DNA of 64,000 nt from Haemonchus contortus (GCA_000469685.2 LS997562.1:44706869-44770868); one strand, 5' to 3'; positions 38,001-49,129 are shown, numbered from the stretch's first letter. A program made the numbers and translations. The notes: generated by a model not told the origin, from the letters alone.

Positions 38001-41000
38001 CGGGGACCCATCACTATGCTCCGCCGGTAATGCCCTCTAACGGTAATTCCTAAAGCCCGAGAAGGATCATCGACCGAATTTGCGGGGCTCTAGTAATGCT
38101 TAGAAATTATTCAAAGCTAGGGCGATGTGGTCTTAGCCTGAGCCTAGACAATTGCGAGAAGACGAATGGTCCCCAGTTACTGAATTTTCGGCTCAAGTGG
38201 TTTTCCCTGCTTCAAAGGTTACAGAAAACGCTCAAGTTCCGGTCGAATCGGTTACAATCTTCAATGTATGCCATAATAGTAGAAAAACTACTTTTTTTTA
38301 TTATCAACTGAGCTTGTGGGTTGTCGCTAGTGCTAGAATGTGAAGACCTCTTTGTGTATTAAATAAGAGTGGAGTAATAAGAATATTCAAAATGAAGAAA
38401 CATCAGTAGGTTCAGGGGATGGAAGATCGCTTTTGTTCGTTTCTGCTTATGGAGCTCCAGCCTGCTCAGGCATCACAAACATGACCCCTCTACCTTGTTT
38501 ACAGCTGGAATCACAGTTGAACTTGAGAGTTTACAGTCTTACAGTTGTTTAAAATTGAGGTATTATTTAATTTCTCTCCGGCTCACCAAGACTGAAGATG
38601 TTCTGTTTTTTTTTTTTTTCAAAAAAGCCACCTGGGCTTGGTACTAACAACAACTCAACTAAGGGAGAGACGAGAAACGATCATGAGCAGATTGGGAGGT
38701 TTTTAGCTTCTTAATGATTAAGACCGGTTGGCACATGCTGCCATTTTAGGGGAGGTAATACGAAACTAAAGTCGAAAACGTTATGGATCGAAGCTCTCGA
38801 ATGAGTAGCTCAGTAATGAGAACCTCATCATCCCATCGAATTCGCTGCGCCATCATTTCCTAAATGTGTTCGCGGCCCCATCATGAATTGAGATTGTATG
38901 GATAAATTTGTTTGAAAAACGAGAGGGCTTCCTAATTGTAGGTGTAATTAGTGCTTTCAAAGAAAAAACGCTCAGCGAGCAGAGCAATATTACAGCAGAG
39001 CGAAAAAATGCACCTAATCTTGGCGTAGTTACGCGATAAAGTGATGGAACGACAAGATAAACAGCTGTTCAATAAATATCTGTCGAATGCCCAGGTACAG
39101 GTCGGTACATTCCATTAGCTCCAGCATATCGAAGTAGGACCAACTAATCGTGGCAAGACTCTTCCTCTCTCATTCTAAGGTTTGATCCACGATTCCGACG
39201 GTCTCAGCGGCTACATGAAACTCTCAAAACCAAAATTACGAAGTTGCTGGTTCCGGATATGTCACGCGTTGAGTCTACCTCGTTAGTAAGCCTGAAATTT
39301 CAGTGGCTGAAAAGCCTCCGAATCGTTTCCCTGGAAGCACCCAAGAGCACCTATTTGGTTCATTTATACTATCATTTGTAGTAGTAAATCCCTGGTTGGA
39401 CAATTGAGAGAGGAGGGGGCACTTAATTTATGATCAATCGGGCTTGTGGAGTATTTGCAAGATGATTGTGGGTTTTGGTTTGTGTATCAACGCCCCTAAT
39501 CTGACACCCTGACAACCCTACCAGTCTTAATCACTAGAAACATAAGAAACCTTCCAACTTCCTTATAATCGTCTCTCGTCTCTTCCTCAATGGGTGCCCA
39601 TTTCTTTTTCCTTCAGGCTGGATTGCTAATAGGACCCGGGAAAAGTGGCTGCGAGATCCGAGTGTATGGAGGTATGGGGAGTTGTTTTGAAGAATGTGAG
39701 GGAGTGAAAGGAGTTCTATTTTAGCTAGAGGCACGATTTCCATTCAGAGAAAGAGACGAAAGATAAATAAGTTTACTCTCATGAAAAATAGGCTTTTTAG
39801 GAAGTAAGAAGAATAGATGTGTCTATTTCCTAAACTCCGAAACTATTTTAGAATCTAGGATTATTTATGAAAATTCACAATAAAACAATTAGATCTGTAA
39901 CATGCTTGGACAATCGGAGACTCACTTCTCGCGCTGTTTGGTCAACCCTTTCGAAGCAGTGATTAGCAGAACATAAATTCAAAAAAATTACACTTTAATC
40001 TCGAACCTTTTAGTACTATTTACTTAAAGGCTCTGCGGTTTCTACAGCACAGCACCAAATCGTCGTGTCACTTGCTGTCAAAACTGTCAAATTTGAACGC
40101 ACAGAATTTTTATGATATAATTATAATGTTCATGACCACCTTAAGTCGTTTGTTTGGAATGAACTAATAGTGCAGATAGAAAAAACTTGAGCCAGTTGAT
40201 AGTTTTTGATTTTTTTGAAGACAGTTTAATTGTGAATTTTCATAGATTAACATAGTTTTGGGAGTTTATGAGATGAAAACATCTATTTTTTGTATTTACT
40301 ACTCGAAACTTTTTTGTTGCAAATTTTTCTTCCCCGAAAATTACTTTTCATTATGCTCTATCAAAATGTTGAGTAAATGTCGAAAACCCTCTTTGCCAAG
40401 TTGCTTCCTCTTTTCCTTCCCTTTGGTGTGAAAAATGTCCCTGGACTACGATTGATTTTCAAGCGAATGGGGGACGGCTGTAGAGGAACAAAACGAACGA
40501 ACTGAAGTGAATTTAAACCATATGGCCTTGCATGTATGTATGTATCTGGCGCCGGATAATATACACACACGCAATGTGCCTAAATATTCAGTCGTATGTC
40601 AAACTGCTGTGGAACAGCTGTGCCAATGACGGCGCTGGTTCATTGTTGAAAGTTTTCTAAAAAAAGTAATATCAAATCTGTGTTCAGAACTTGCTGTCAA
40701 AAACGAACAGAGTACGTTTTGAAGAGCTTACATTCACAAAAAATTGAAGAATTGATATATTATCAATGGGGATAGGATCAATGCTAAAATTCAGCACTTA
40801 TCGGTGTGCTTTCGGTTCTTTCCAGTTACTATTCTAGGAGACCATCCAGTGACACAATCCAGTGTACTCATTGTCAGCGAGGTTCATGCGTGCCCCATCA
40901 CATTATTTTTTTTTAAAAGAAAAAATTAATTAAAAATCAAATTAAAGAAATAGGTCATAAAAAATGTAAAAAATCAAAAAACTGAAAGTTGAATACTTAT

Positions 41001-42215
41001 TCGACTATAAAAGTACTAAGCGGGTCTGCCTGGGAGTGAGCTACCGTCGTTTCAGCAAAGGCCAGTTCCCTTGGGCGACTGGCCATTGCTCTAACTTGGT
41101 CTTTTTTATATCATCGTTAAAAAATGGGAGGACATACATTGATGTAGTTACGGCGTCTGTAGTTGTAACCACATAATTCACAACGTGGTGATGGCATCAT
41201 TTTGCGAGTAGACAGTTCAAGCCAGTGCTGAAAAGGGACAGTTCATAAAGTCGTAAAAATACCTTTAGAACAAGTTGATAAAACTTTTAAAAAATTCATA
41301 TTTCTGTTGGAAATTAATGGACGTATGGAATTAAAACATCAAATGATTCGATAGACTTACCACGAGGCAACTCCGATGAACGTAGAGTAGGCTACCGGAG
41401 CAACGACATGGCGAAACAAAAGGGTCTCGGGAGCTTTCACATTCTGTGTGACAAATCCGGCATAACGCTGCCGACGACGAGCAAACAGAACCTTCAAAAA
41501 AAAAAGAATCTGTTTATTGAAATTGACTATTTCTAGAGCATGGCCATTTGAGAAGGAAGGGGAAACTGCTAAAGTAATCACTCCTTTTATTCGATTACGA
41601 CATCTACCGGAATCATGTAGAGAACAAGTGGCTTGTCGGAAAATCTGAGATTAGCCATTGTCTATGCCGTTGTTTCTCTCTTTCCGACTGAAGTTTGCTA
41701 AAACTGGAGCTCTGTGGATTCTGTAGTGTCTGTAGGTCGGCTTGAAAATGGTCTGTCCACATGTCTGGGTGCAGTACTGATCGATCATGCTCGCAGGGGT
41801 ACATAATGATGGTCGCTATTATCGAGGACAACTAGTTAATAGTTATCCATTTGTCTACTATTAGTCAGGCATCAATGACGGCTTCATAAGGGACCAGTGC
41901 CCGAGGTTAGCAATAGCAAAGGGATCGTCGATACAAAAGTCGTGCGATAGTTGCGCTCATCTGTACGAATGAATAAACAAATGCCATATGGCCAGTGGTC
42001 AAACATAGATAAATTCCCACACAATGATCCAATTAGTGGGTTAGAAGTGATGAGGAACTCAGGGAATGTCAAGGAATACCTTTGCTGGCTGTCAAAGCAG
42101 AGCTGAGGTGTTGGCTGGCCGCCCACTTTTCGCAGACTCCATTCTTCTCGTTTTTCGAAGGGACTGATTCATCGACATCTTTCACGATAAGCGGCTGATT
42201 TTCAGTGGGAAACAT
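29029..42215 (-). CDS. MARCH-family membrane RING-CH E3 ubiquitin ligase
   Basis: Six minus-strand exons join in phase to 282 residues plus stop: 42215-42080, 41491-41361, 41227-41138, 37579-37434, 29537-29349 and 29185-29029. Exon 2 must be read in the frame giving LCRICHTECESS, PCRCSG and YVHRSC; exon 3 continues HWLELSTRK and RCELCGYNY. Together these make a complete C4HC3 RING-CH domain: C56, C59, C74, C76, H84, C87, C105, C108, with the usual Trp at 91. Exon 4 carries transmembrane segment 1 (about 134-157, LLNILFIIVFIIMVVCAVLS); exon 5 carries segment 2 (about 182-201). This is the layout of MARCH2/3-like ligases, which ubiquitinate membrane cargo in the endosomal and plasma membrane system. 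The start follows a TTCTAG trans-splice-like site by 16 bp. Introns 3 (3.6 kb) and 4 (7.9 kb) are very long for this window; intron 4 holds the BEL/Pao element, inserted antisense. Confidence 0.9.
30455..30500 (-). repeat. Dispersed repeat fragment, copy 1
   Basis: ATTTGACCGACCCTCTGGTG begins a segment of about 46 bp shared with 32771-32820 and, more diverged, 32999-33044. Read on the minus strand, the conserved frame gives a peptide ending DQITPEGRSN, so this is probably a scrap of a coding repeat. Confidence 0.55.
32771..32820 (-). repeat. Dispersed repeat fragment, copy 2
   Basis: Same segment as 30455-30500. The minus-strand peptide is SDQIAPEGRSN. It lies 340 bp before the LTR element. 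Confidence 0.55.
32999..33044 (-). repeat. Dispersed repeat fragment, copy 3 (diverged)
   Basis: Third, more diverged copy; the minus-strand peptide keeps the pattern as GEIEQNERSN. It lies 115 bp before the 5' LTR and may be the older repeat into whose neighbourhood the element inserted. Confidence 0.45.
33154..33158 (+). repeat. Target-site duplication, left (TATGC)
   Basis: TATGC directly precedes the 5' LTR and recurs directly after the 3' LTR at 36723-36727. A 5-bp duplication is typical for BEL/Pao integrases. Confidence 0.9.
33159..33365 (+). repeat. 5' LTR
   Basis: 207 bp. It contains TATAAAA at 33275-33281 inside the palindromic GGCCTATAAAAGGCC, then AATAAA at 33297-33302: promoter and poly(A) signal in the usual U3-R order. 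I found no difference from the 3' copy on reading through. Confidence 0.93.
33275..33281 (+). promoter_or_regulatory. TATA box of the 5' LTR
   Basis: TATAAAA centred in a GGCC-flanked palindrome about 90 bp before the LTR end; the expected start of element transcription lies shortly downstream. Confidence 0.75.
33368..33380 (+). other. Primer-binding site for tRNA-Gly
   Basis: TGGTGCATCGGCC begins 2 bp after the LTR and is complementary to the 3' end of a typical eukaryotic tRNA-Gly (GGCCGATGCACCA), 13 matching positions including the CCA tail. Confidence 0.8.
33532..36558 (+). CDS. BEL/Pao Gag-protease polyprotein with charged C-terminal tail, Pol enzymes missing
   Basis: 1008 codons. Residues 1-140 are helical and charged. 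About 144-290 is the DUF1759-type capsid region (IPVPKFSGEIWEWETFW, LNYLLDSLQGRV). Three CCHC zinc knuckles follow at 351-364, 383-396 and 401-414. Residues about 475-650 form the retropepsin-like DUF1758 domain with active-site DTGAN at 499-503. The normal linker towards reverse transcriptase begins (LWEQFCGFERNGTNEFAGP, to about 712) but then gives way to roughly 240 residues rich in Lys, Glu and Ser, and a basic stretch (RRSRRYNLKPRR) that may be the remnant of the integrase tail. The last 13 residues and the stop lie inside the 3' LTR. Complete BEL/Pao polyproteins are much longer, so this looks like an internal deletion, or replacement, that kept the frame open. Confidence 0.93.
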   Translation: MSSSLASRQGILRRSINRLSSLLHDHTDLLTQRLGSGQEPGAEDRKVLLRAVKRAETAIHLERERLESALDKYTSTADNLDANVQMPSDTLEKVETNVEAAHELLDEALTALTTLTVLQQELESLDVTHSSETPDSSCISSMKLAPIPVPKFSGEIWEWETFWKSFEHSVDSKNIDDIYKLNYLLDSLQGRVRESVKHFEVSGAAYPLVVAYLKNKYDDKEALIERLLHNLQYARAHTDRLEDQESLCEELESIVSQLKIKGEHVDNVFLQRQLISKFSPEVQKHVIRQKTKNEAEGSWNTLTLLLKAKEYIKGEIRVTRQMKQWTICDTSQETSSTPYGAQHRKLRQNLCFYCGKSGHQPVNCNEATSLKQRLQIIKTQKLCRNCGRKDHIAANCTSGACRLCRESGHHTSICEKLNLLPSDETPILKTAASIMATTNPQTIKSSTTINLTSTSALEHPKPQDRPPFEDFQDVQVLVGQARVLNPSTGELEAIYVMLDTGANRSFIRNDLADRLQLKSVNTTRLEINTFGSRKPMKKTSTNTFLRMWDMEGTQHAFSVTRIDTITRPLKRSSLSTEDKKFLTENNIHVSIDPSIKKLQPAVLLGCADLLSLLDVGLKTGYTLPSGLKLIPSRLGYLITGRNSAQVINHEKPPVQTVQKTNTQEELPSQQEAQQLWEQFCGFERNGTNEFAGPASEERRLTNGFDPVFQGTVASRRRSHVAQEPLPSKVEVPKREPMKKNGKVPNVKEPVKIQKKAQKERIKKKAEPNNVMSQGPAAEFKHGKEFLKRRTLMKYEPEDDEENSQGLSKKEPSGQEKKKPRMKQRPSESGVKRKDCNSKTSDSEELQENTKGAKRIPTAEPSEEVEQKVQPSSICENSDSSASESESKVPSSVEAPSEEPDSETEASSVDEDTEESPVVDNSRRRENSQVRRSRRYNLKPRRTHHDQSEIQPQNSPDDSMKQEYITTCRRLISPRNEIMNRSIFGGLRQQHSPPRSIEIPLLSTHVQPG
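36516..36722 (+). repeat. 3' LTR
   Basis: 207 bp, identical to the 5' LTR as far as I can read. TATAAAA at 36632-36638 and AATAAA at 36654-36659. The polyprotein stop codon lies 41-43 bp into it. The usual purine-rich tract is not visible directly upstream (the sequence there is CAGCCCGCCGCGGAG). Confidence 0.93.
36723..36727 (+). repeat. Target-site duplication, right (TATGC)
   Basis: Exact copy of 33154-33158. Confidence 0.9.
36756..36838. repeat. Hairpin-forming inverted repeat
   Basis: Perfect 14-bp arms CAGGACGTTCTGCC (36756-36769) and GGCAGAACGTCCTG (36825-36838) enclose a second, nested inverted repeat, GTGAGCGTTT / AAACGTTCAC, with one mismatch. It starts 33 bp after the LTR element. 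Likely a short foldback element. Confidence 0.7.
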
Positions 42216-44323
42216 TGTCGATGGCGATTCCTAGAATGAGCTCTCTTTTGAAGTCTCCTCTTGATACTTTTGAATAACCTAGACATTCAATATTTGAATG
42301 CAGTCCCTAGCAACCAGGTAGAATGGCAACAGTTAATTTTGTTCGTTTTTGTAGGAAGTGGTGGGAGGGTTGGTTGGAGATTCAGAGAAGTGATGACGTG
42401 AAACAAAGAAAACCTCTGAATCACATATGACTGGGTGTGAATGATGATTCAAACGAACCACCTCATAAATCAGGACCTTTTGACGGGGACTCAAACACGC
42501 CATACATTCGACGAGTGCTGAGAATTGTAAAGACGGCTGTAATTCCATGTTATTCGCTCCATCTCCAACAGCTTGGCTTCAATGCTGGGAGTAAAGTACG
42601 GGACCCTTCCCTACGACCCCTTATGCGGAATTACCCAGTTCTGCTGTGAAGTCAACCCTTTGCTTGGCATCTTGCTGAAAGGAGGGAACCGGTGAAATTT
42701 GGCTTTTTATGAGTTTGAAAAAGGTTTAGGTCGAAACCCCAATACTATTGCTTGACAGGGCGGAATCATTTCCACGTCCCCTCGGTCTGTTTTTATCGAC
42801 GTTCCCAAAAAGATTTTTGACGGGTCAAAGGAGATGATTCAGTTGCAATCCATTATCGGGTAATTCTACAGAAGAACCTTTAACGACCATTCATTAATTT
42901 TATCAGCCCGAACCATACGTTTTTTGTCAATCACTGGAAAGTTTAATCTGAGAGAAACTATGCTCAGACTGTACAAATTATTGCAAAAGTATTGCATGCG
43001 ATTTTGAGAATGAGGTCACATCATGAAAAAGTAAAGGAATTTTTTTTAGATAGAGCGAAAGGTATATAAAAAGCATCCTGTTCACAAAATGTGCAGTTTT
43101 TCATATGTAAAACACAATAGTTTATGGATTTACTATCGATCTGTACGCTTATTATAACTTTATTTATGGCATTTAAATAAAAGATTCTTTAACTATGTAT
43201 AACTCCTTAGTTATAACTTTACTTTTGGATCTGCTTGTCTAACAACAAGGGCGTAGTGTGCCTGATCTCATTCAGGGGTTTGAGGGGCTAACAATGGCAT
43301 CATTTTACAGAATTCACATCCCCGAACAGTATTATGAAGAAATTCTAGCAGACAGACGATATTACAATTGTTGCCATCTGACCTCCATAAACACGTACCG
43401 CTGATAAGACAACATTTTACTGTTTAAGGTTGCTGATAAGGAGGGGAGCTATTCGAGTGTTACAGCCGGAATCTGTCATAATCATACAAGAATTGACTAC
43501 CTTCAAATGTTTGTAATGCATAGAAAATTTGTTCAGAGATGGGGAGTTGAAGAGCTGTGATTGAGGGCCTCTTTAGGATGACCTGCATTCATTCCATTAT
43601 TCAAGAATATCATCAGAGAGTTCCTGGTCATCACGACATCGGCATAGATCGCTAAGGGATCGGTAGTGGAGCTTATGAGGATGGGAACTAGGTTGTACGC
43701 GATCTAACTCCGCTAGCTCCGCTCCGCTTGTGCATGAAGGGACCCCGATGGCAAGTACGAGCCTACAATCCACATCCAGTAGCTTCGAAATAGGGGAAAC
43801 TATTGCTTAAGAGGTATAGATAGTGATTTACTCTCGGTACCGATTAGGTTTTTCGTGGTATGTCCAGAAGGTCGGTAGCGTGTAATTGGAATCCACCGAA
43901 TCGAACTGTGTGAGCATTAGAATGAGTTGTTTCTTCCTTCTGAAGTGAATCCCTAATTATGGCATAGAAATGTTCGTAATCCCAACTTTGAAAGGAAAAA
44001 GTTGCTTTCGATTTCGATAAGTCTTCAAAAAACTGGTGGATTGTTTGGAAGATCTAAATCTTGTTGCGTCAAAAAAGCAACGACGATACAACATTTATGA
44101 GACTTTGAGACCATGAAACATGACTGTGAAAAGAAAATTACACCCTTTCATTTGAGGAGGCTTTCACTATGAGATTTATGACCATTTCTTGGGGAGAATC
44201 TATCATTTTCTCGATAACCTAGTGGAAAAATGAAAAAATCTATTTAATCTCAAACAGGACTTATTTCAGGATTTATTTATTTTATTCCATTTTAACTACA
44301 TAAATTAGTTCCTACATGGGAAC
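42216..44323. other. Intergenic, 5' flank of the MARCH gene
   Basis: Two kilobases between two minus-strand genes. 42330-42650 is open in both directions without splice support. The remainder is AT-rich with nothing recognisable. Confidence 0.55.
44272..44286 (-). terminator. Overlapping poly(A) signals
   Basis: TTTATTTATTTTATT on the plus strand gives three AATAAA words on the minus strand, 38-52 bp past the stop codon of the gene at 44324-46389. Confidence 0.65.
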
Positions 44324-46389
44324 TTATGCATGTGTGATTTGTTCATCGTCCCTTTTAACCCTTAAGGTAATCGCAGTGATGGTGAGAAGCTCAAGTGTAT
44401 CGTGGCGATTTACAAATCGACCACAACCACCACATAACCACGGTGGGACTAGTTTTGTATTAGCGCACTGCGCCTGACTATATGTATGTTCAGAGCAATA
44501 AACACCAGTAAAGAACCAGTTGGATAACATCCAAATGCAGACAAAAGCGGCTATCATGTGGCTGGCTGGCTTATGCTGGAGTGGTATCGATAGGGGGGAA
44601 GTGGCAGTAATGAACTTGAACCAGACTTAATTGGGAGTAGAAAATCACCTGTTGCTCCTCGTGCGCCTCAGCTCCCAACGGCCAGGGCGGGGTGTCTGGC
44701 TGAGCACATTCCCGCATAGAGCTCTAAAACAGCCTAAATTATATTTCTCGCCTAGATAGTCTAGAAAATAGAAAAGTAGAATAGAAAATGGTAAATGCAT
44801 AGAAATAAAATAAAATAATCAACTATATAGTATAATACATTTGAAATAATGAACTAAAAAGTGGTAAAGTAGTGAATCCGATGGAATAGTATAACTGAAG
44901 TGCCCCAACTTAAAAAAGGTAGCGTAACTAAGGGAGATGGATGCGCTCACACCATGCTACCTTCAGTACCTTTCACCTTCGGTCAGTTTTTATAATACCT
45001 AGCACTATACCCATATTTACTATGGGCTGGTTGATTCATGTCGTACAGACGATTCTTCTATGAGGTTAGCTCGACAGAATTTTTTTCTATTGACTTTTCT
45101 GACAATCACCAAGCACCATTCCGCCATTCAAGCAATCAATAGGAGCTAGGAGCTCCTGGACTTCTTGTACCCTCTTTCGTAGAAAAGCCAATTCGTTGTT
45201 TCAGATCAATTTTTTATCTGATGCCAACATAGGCCTGCGCTCCTCCTCTGATCGGGTAACTTGTAGCAGACTCGTCATGTTCCATCACTATTAACCAGTC
45301 CCCCCAGAGCAAAGCCACGTTTTGGTCGTGTCCGATGTATGACCAAGTAGGTGGTGTATTTCGAGAAAAAACCTTATCATGGCAGGGCGTAGTACATTTC
45401 ACTTGTGGCACTGTGCAATGGACCACAGGAGTTGAAAGTTTCGATAATATTTTGCAAATTGGGAAAAGAACTATTAACGAATTTGATTAGTCAATACCTC
45501 GACTCAACCATTATCTAATTAAGTATGCGAAAAAACTACAAATCTAGGAGGAGAAGAAATGAAAACAGCAAAGTGAGTGAGCGGAAAATGAACACTGCAA
45601 CTTGGGTTTGGATGATTCTCTTTTTGACTGATTTATAGAGGTTCTCATGATAATTATAGGCTCTCAAAACTAGCCATCAAATGTGTAACTCATTAACCAT
45701 TTGAAACGAACGAAAAAAATGGCTTTGTGGTTCATTACGATCGCGACTTTGTCGATCATGTAAAGTAATTCAAATCAATAGCGGAATGGAAGCGGAAGGG
45801 TTCTGGTTGAGATGTCCCAATAATAGGAGAACTGGGAACTAGTCCCATATTTACTGCCTTCTGTCCAGCTGCTCTTGAGAGTAAGTCAAACAGAAAATGG
45901 ATGGCAAATTGACCGTGTGTAAGGCCTGTTCTGGGGTTTGGAAAAAATAACCGTATTTATAACAGTACTGTAACAGTGCTGATAAAATCGTAATCAACAT
46001 TTGGGCCTTTCATACAGTTAGAACTTCATCAGGGCTTGCACTCATCGATTTCGAATCGATGAGTGCAAGCCTAAACTAGGAAAACCTTGTACTTTTGATA
46101 TCCTGTGCTCACAAATTGAAGATGTCACCTTTCTATGAAACGAACTGTTTCGACTGTTCTCACTTGCACAGTGCAAATGAAATTGATGATAATAAGTCAC
46201 TCCCATGGCCGTACTTTTTTTGGCCTTTCCACGTCTCACGTAGCTGTCAGAACTTACGTTGTTAAGCGATCCATTACCAGAATCGGCGGACGTCGTCGAT
46301 TGCGCATCTATGGTGTCGTCGGCAGCGGCGGAACGCTCAGATTTCAGCGGTTCGCTATCGGAGACGGTCGGCACCGCAATTGCGGACAT
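44324..46389 (-). CDS. Unrecognised 152-residue single-pass membrane protein
   Basis: Three phase-0 minus-strand exons: 46389-46258, 44723-44649 and 44575-44324. The start ATG abuts GGTTTCAG, so a spliced leader would join directly to it. Residues 1-44 are acidic and Ser/Ala/Thr-rich (MSAIAVPTVSDSEPLKSERS, then an AAADDTIDAQ stretch); 45-69 are Pro/Glu-rich. A single hydrophobic helix lies at about 76-95 (MIAAFVCIWMLSNWFFTGVY). A Cys-containing segment follows (YCSEHTYSQAQC, PPWLCGGCGRF). There is no N-terminal signal peptide, so it is probably anchored by the internal helix with the acidic end in the cytosol. I do not recognise the family. Matching phases, clean splice sites and poly(A) signals 38-52 bp after the stop support it as real. 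A missed exon in the 1.5-kb intron is possible. Confidence 0.6.
46033..46071. repeat. Perfect 18-bp hairpin
   Basis: GGCTTGCACTCATCGATT and its exact reverse complement AATCGATGAGTGCAAGCC are separated by 3 bp (TCG). It lies in the first intron of the membrane-protein gene. The tight loop is too short for a microRNA precursor; it is more likely a foldback core or cruciform-prone DNA. Confidence 0.8.
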
Positions 46390-47802
46390 CTGAAACCGCG
46401 ATCGAGTCAATTAACGACGTTACTTGGCGACGAATAGCTTTTCACACGAGCACAGCAACGGATTCAACTGAGCAGATTCTTACAAACGTGTGGAGGAAAA
46501 CAGTAGAGGCGCCTCCTTGGCCGGCCACCACAGGCAGCCAACAAGCGTCGATGGTGGCGGCGCAGACTGTGTAACAATAGGTGCTCCCGTCAATTGATGG
46601 GCGATGCTGTTGTTGTTGCTTTTACTACTGTCAGTACATAACATTTATCAGAGTAGAGAGGCAAGAAGTCAAGAATACTCATCGTAGACAATGCTTGAGT
46701 TTTACGGAGGAACAGTCGAGGTATTCCACGCGAGCGATCGCCTCAGAGATGTCGCGAGTGATGAATAGGGTCCGGTCTAAGCGGATTCTAATGGGTCTAG
46801 TGAGCCTCAGCGACAAAGGAAGGGAATTGATCACCTCCGGGTTGATCGTGTTGCACGCAATGGTCGAAAGAGGAAAAATTGCTTCGATAGAATGAGCTAG
46901 TTGAGTGGCTAACGCGAAAGGATAATGCCCAATTGGGAATGAACGGCTATGAGGAATAGTGCAAGGAACAGGAATTGAATAAATATATCCAGCGCTTTTA
47001 GCTTCAGCTGGACGACAGCATTTTCTCAACAAATATGAAATTGAGAAAGAATAAAAACGGTCTCAAAGTCTCCATAGCGACTGTTTTCAACTAACATGGG
47101 CACTTACTTGAGGTGCTCTCGTTAATTCTTTTGGATTGTGCCATGTTCTTCACAACGATACAATGCACCCGAAAGCACCGGCATAGAGTAGTCGAACGGA
47201 AATTCTATTTAATGAATGCGAAATTTTTCTAGAGGTTCGAGAATGAAGAAAAGAAAGGTGAATGTATTCATATGAAGTAGGCCCAGTATAGAGAAGACAT
47301 TCTAATGAAGTAATTGATAAGTCGCTGAAATGAAGGATGATGAGTGGCGTGTGACTTCTTTCATGATGTACGTAATACTCAGAAACGCTCAGCTGATTGT
47401 AAAGTATTTGTTGGCAACGTAAAGTCAACAAATTACATGGTTGCGATATTGATAATGAGATGACAGAGGCGAAGCGTTGATAACGACTGGAGTGGGTGCT
47501 ATTCGAAGCCATCAAATTATGATGTGAATGCAATAGAAGTCAGGATTACCAGGGTTTTTATACTAAAAACCTATGGGAATCGGATAAACAGGTCTACTTC
47601 CACAGAGCTGATCTGGGAACTTGTAGGAATGAAACGTAGCAACTAGCGGATTGGAGCAGATCTATCAGATTCCGAAAGAACTTCAGTGGGGCAGTCGGCT
47701 AACGACATTTAGCGAACCTCTTCGAGAAGAAGGAGGCCTCAGGGGAGCTAGAATCCCTTGAGTATTTTATAAAGCTTTTTCTGGGAATACCTTTTTAATT
47801 CT

Positions 47803-48102
47803 ATGGGGTTTATAGCGGTGGCAGCAGGCAGACATCAGCTGATCGGCAGCCCGTTGCCGCTGACTGGTCACTTGGCGCCGCCCCTGGGGCCGCCCTCACG
47901 CCATTGTGGAACGCCTCTCTACCCCTTCACGCTATGCGGCCGCTTTTACGTTCCCCATCGGAATATCGGAATGGACCAGCCAAAAGAAGCTTTTCAGCCA
48001 CTCGGCTCGTCCATTAGAGTAACTGGAAAGGTTCTGGCCGTCAATTCGTCAACATGCTCTCCCTCTCAGGCATCTACAAGTCCCAAAAGGCTTACCTACT
48101 AA
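47803..48102 (+). CDS. GC-rich open frame, possible 5' exon
   Basis: Open for 99 codons with an ATG start, Pro/Gly-rich (LAPPLGPPSRHCGTPLYPF), in a local GC island within AT-rich DNA. Possible donors include GGAAAG|GTTCTG at about 48030. The composition resembles first exons of transcription factors, but no domain is visible. The minus strand is also partly open here. Weak call. Confidence 0.25.
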   Translation: MGFIAVAAGRHQLIGSPLPLTGHLAPPLGPPSRHCGTPLYPFTLCGRFYVPHRNIGMDQPKEAFQPLGSSIRVTGKVLAVNSSTCSPSQASTSPKRLTY

Positions 48103-49129
48103 GAGGAGAGCAGGAGAAGGAAAATCAGACGAAAGGCAAGCATGTTCGCCCTTCCTAGAGTCTTATGGAATCTCTAAGTGGTTTGCTATTGGAGTAATCC
48201 GGTACTTATACGATGCAATATCTTCGCGCATAGTCCGCCTAGATGAATGATATAAATTATGCTGAAAATGAGGGGGATGGTTCTGTCCTGCAGCTGCCTC
48301 CATGGTTGCATTGTCATTGTTGTTCAATAAAGGCTTTATATTGGAACACTATTCACACGTATCACCAGAATACCACATGATATACTACCCTGCAAAGCTA
48401 AGCGAAAAATGTTGGCAGAACAGCACGGTGAACGTGGTCACTCTTCTAAACTCCAAAGGCTTCATTATGAAGGCAGGGCAATCCCAGTTTCGTGATATCT
48501 TATTGGTCTTCCTTGAGAGGTTGTGACCATTTTTATCGACTTACATTGTAGGCCCGATCGATATTCAGCAATTGTTGATACGATCAATACAAGCTTTATT
48601 GACTGCCGATCTATCCATGAATTTGTGTCACTGGGGAAGGTGAGGTCTCTGTTCAAGCCCTCCACATATCTGCACTGGGATTCATACCCAGTGTACAAGC
48701 AGATTTATAAATATTCTCACATTGCGCTTCACCATTTCTTTGTGGATCGACTCTGGTGGCCCTACTGGAGAACGAACTCCATTTGAGTTTCCTAATTAAT
48801 ACTAATGGATACTAATGGTCCACTATGCTCATATATCCTAAGCTAAAGACCATTTTTATTTCCCGTCAATTGGGAGAACCTTTTTAGAACAGTGAACTGC
48901 TTCTACCAATGCACTATTGCTTGCACCTCAGTTTCTTGCGTAAATCTCTCTCAGTGTATCCATCTGAATCGCCTGAGTAAAGTTTATTTTTGTTTGAAAG
49001 TCCCTTCTCGTCAAGTTCTGAAAGAGAGACAAACGCATTCTATCCAACAGTTTCATGTTCCGATAAAAAGGAGCCGTACCCGTGAGTGGGTTCTCTTAGT
49101 CAGCTTAAAATACCCAATGCCGCACAGCG

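Noticed and set aside
41357..41581. 74-codon minus-strand frame over the MARCH second exon
   Set aside because: It is the wrong frame. The RING-CH cysteines and matching splice phases lie in another frame of the same exon.
46135..46574. Plus-strand frames over the first exon of the membrane-protein gene
   Set aside because: They overlap a minus-strand exon with a perfect donor and trans-splice-like acceptor, and have no splice sites of their own.
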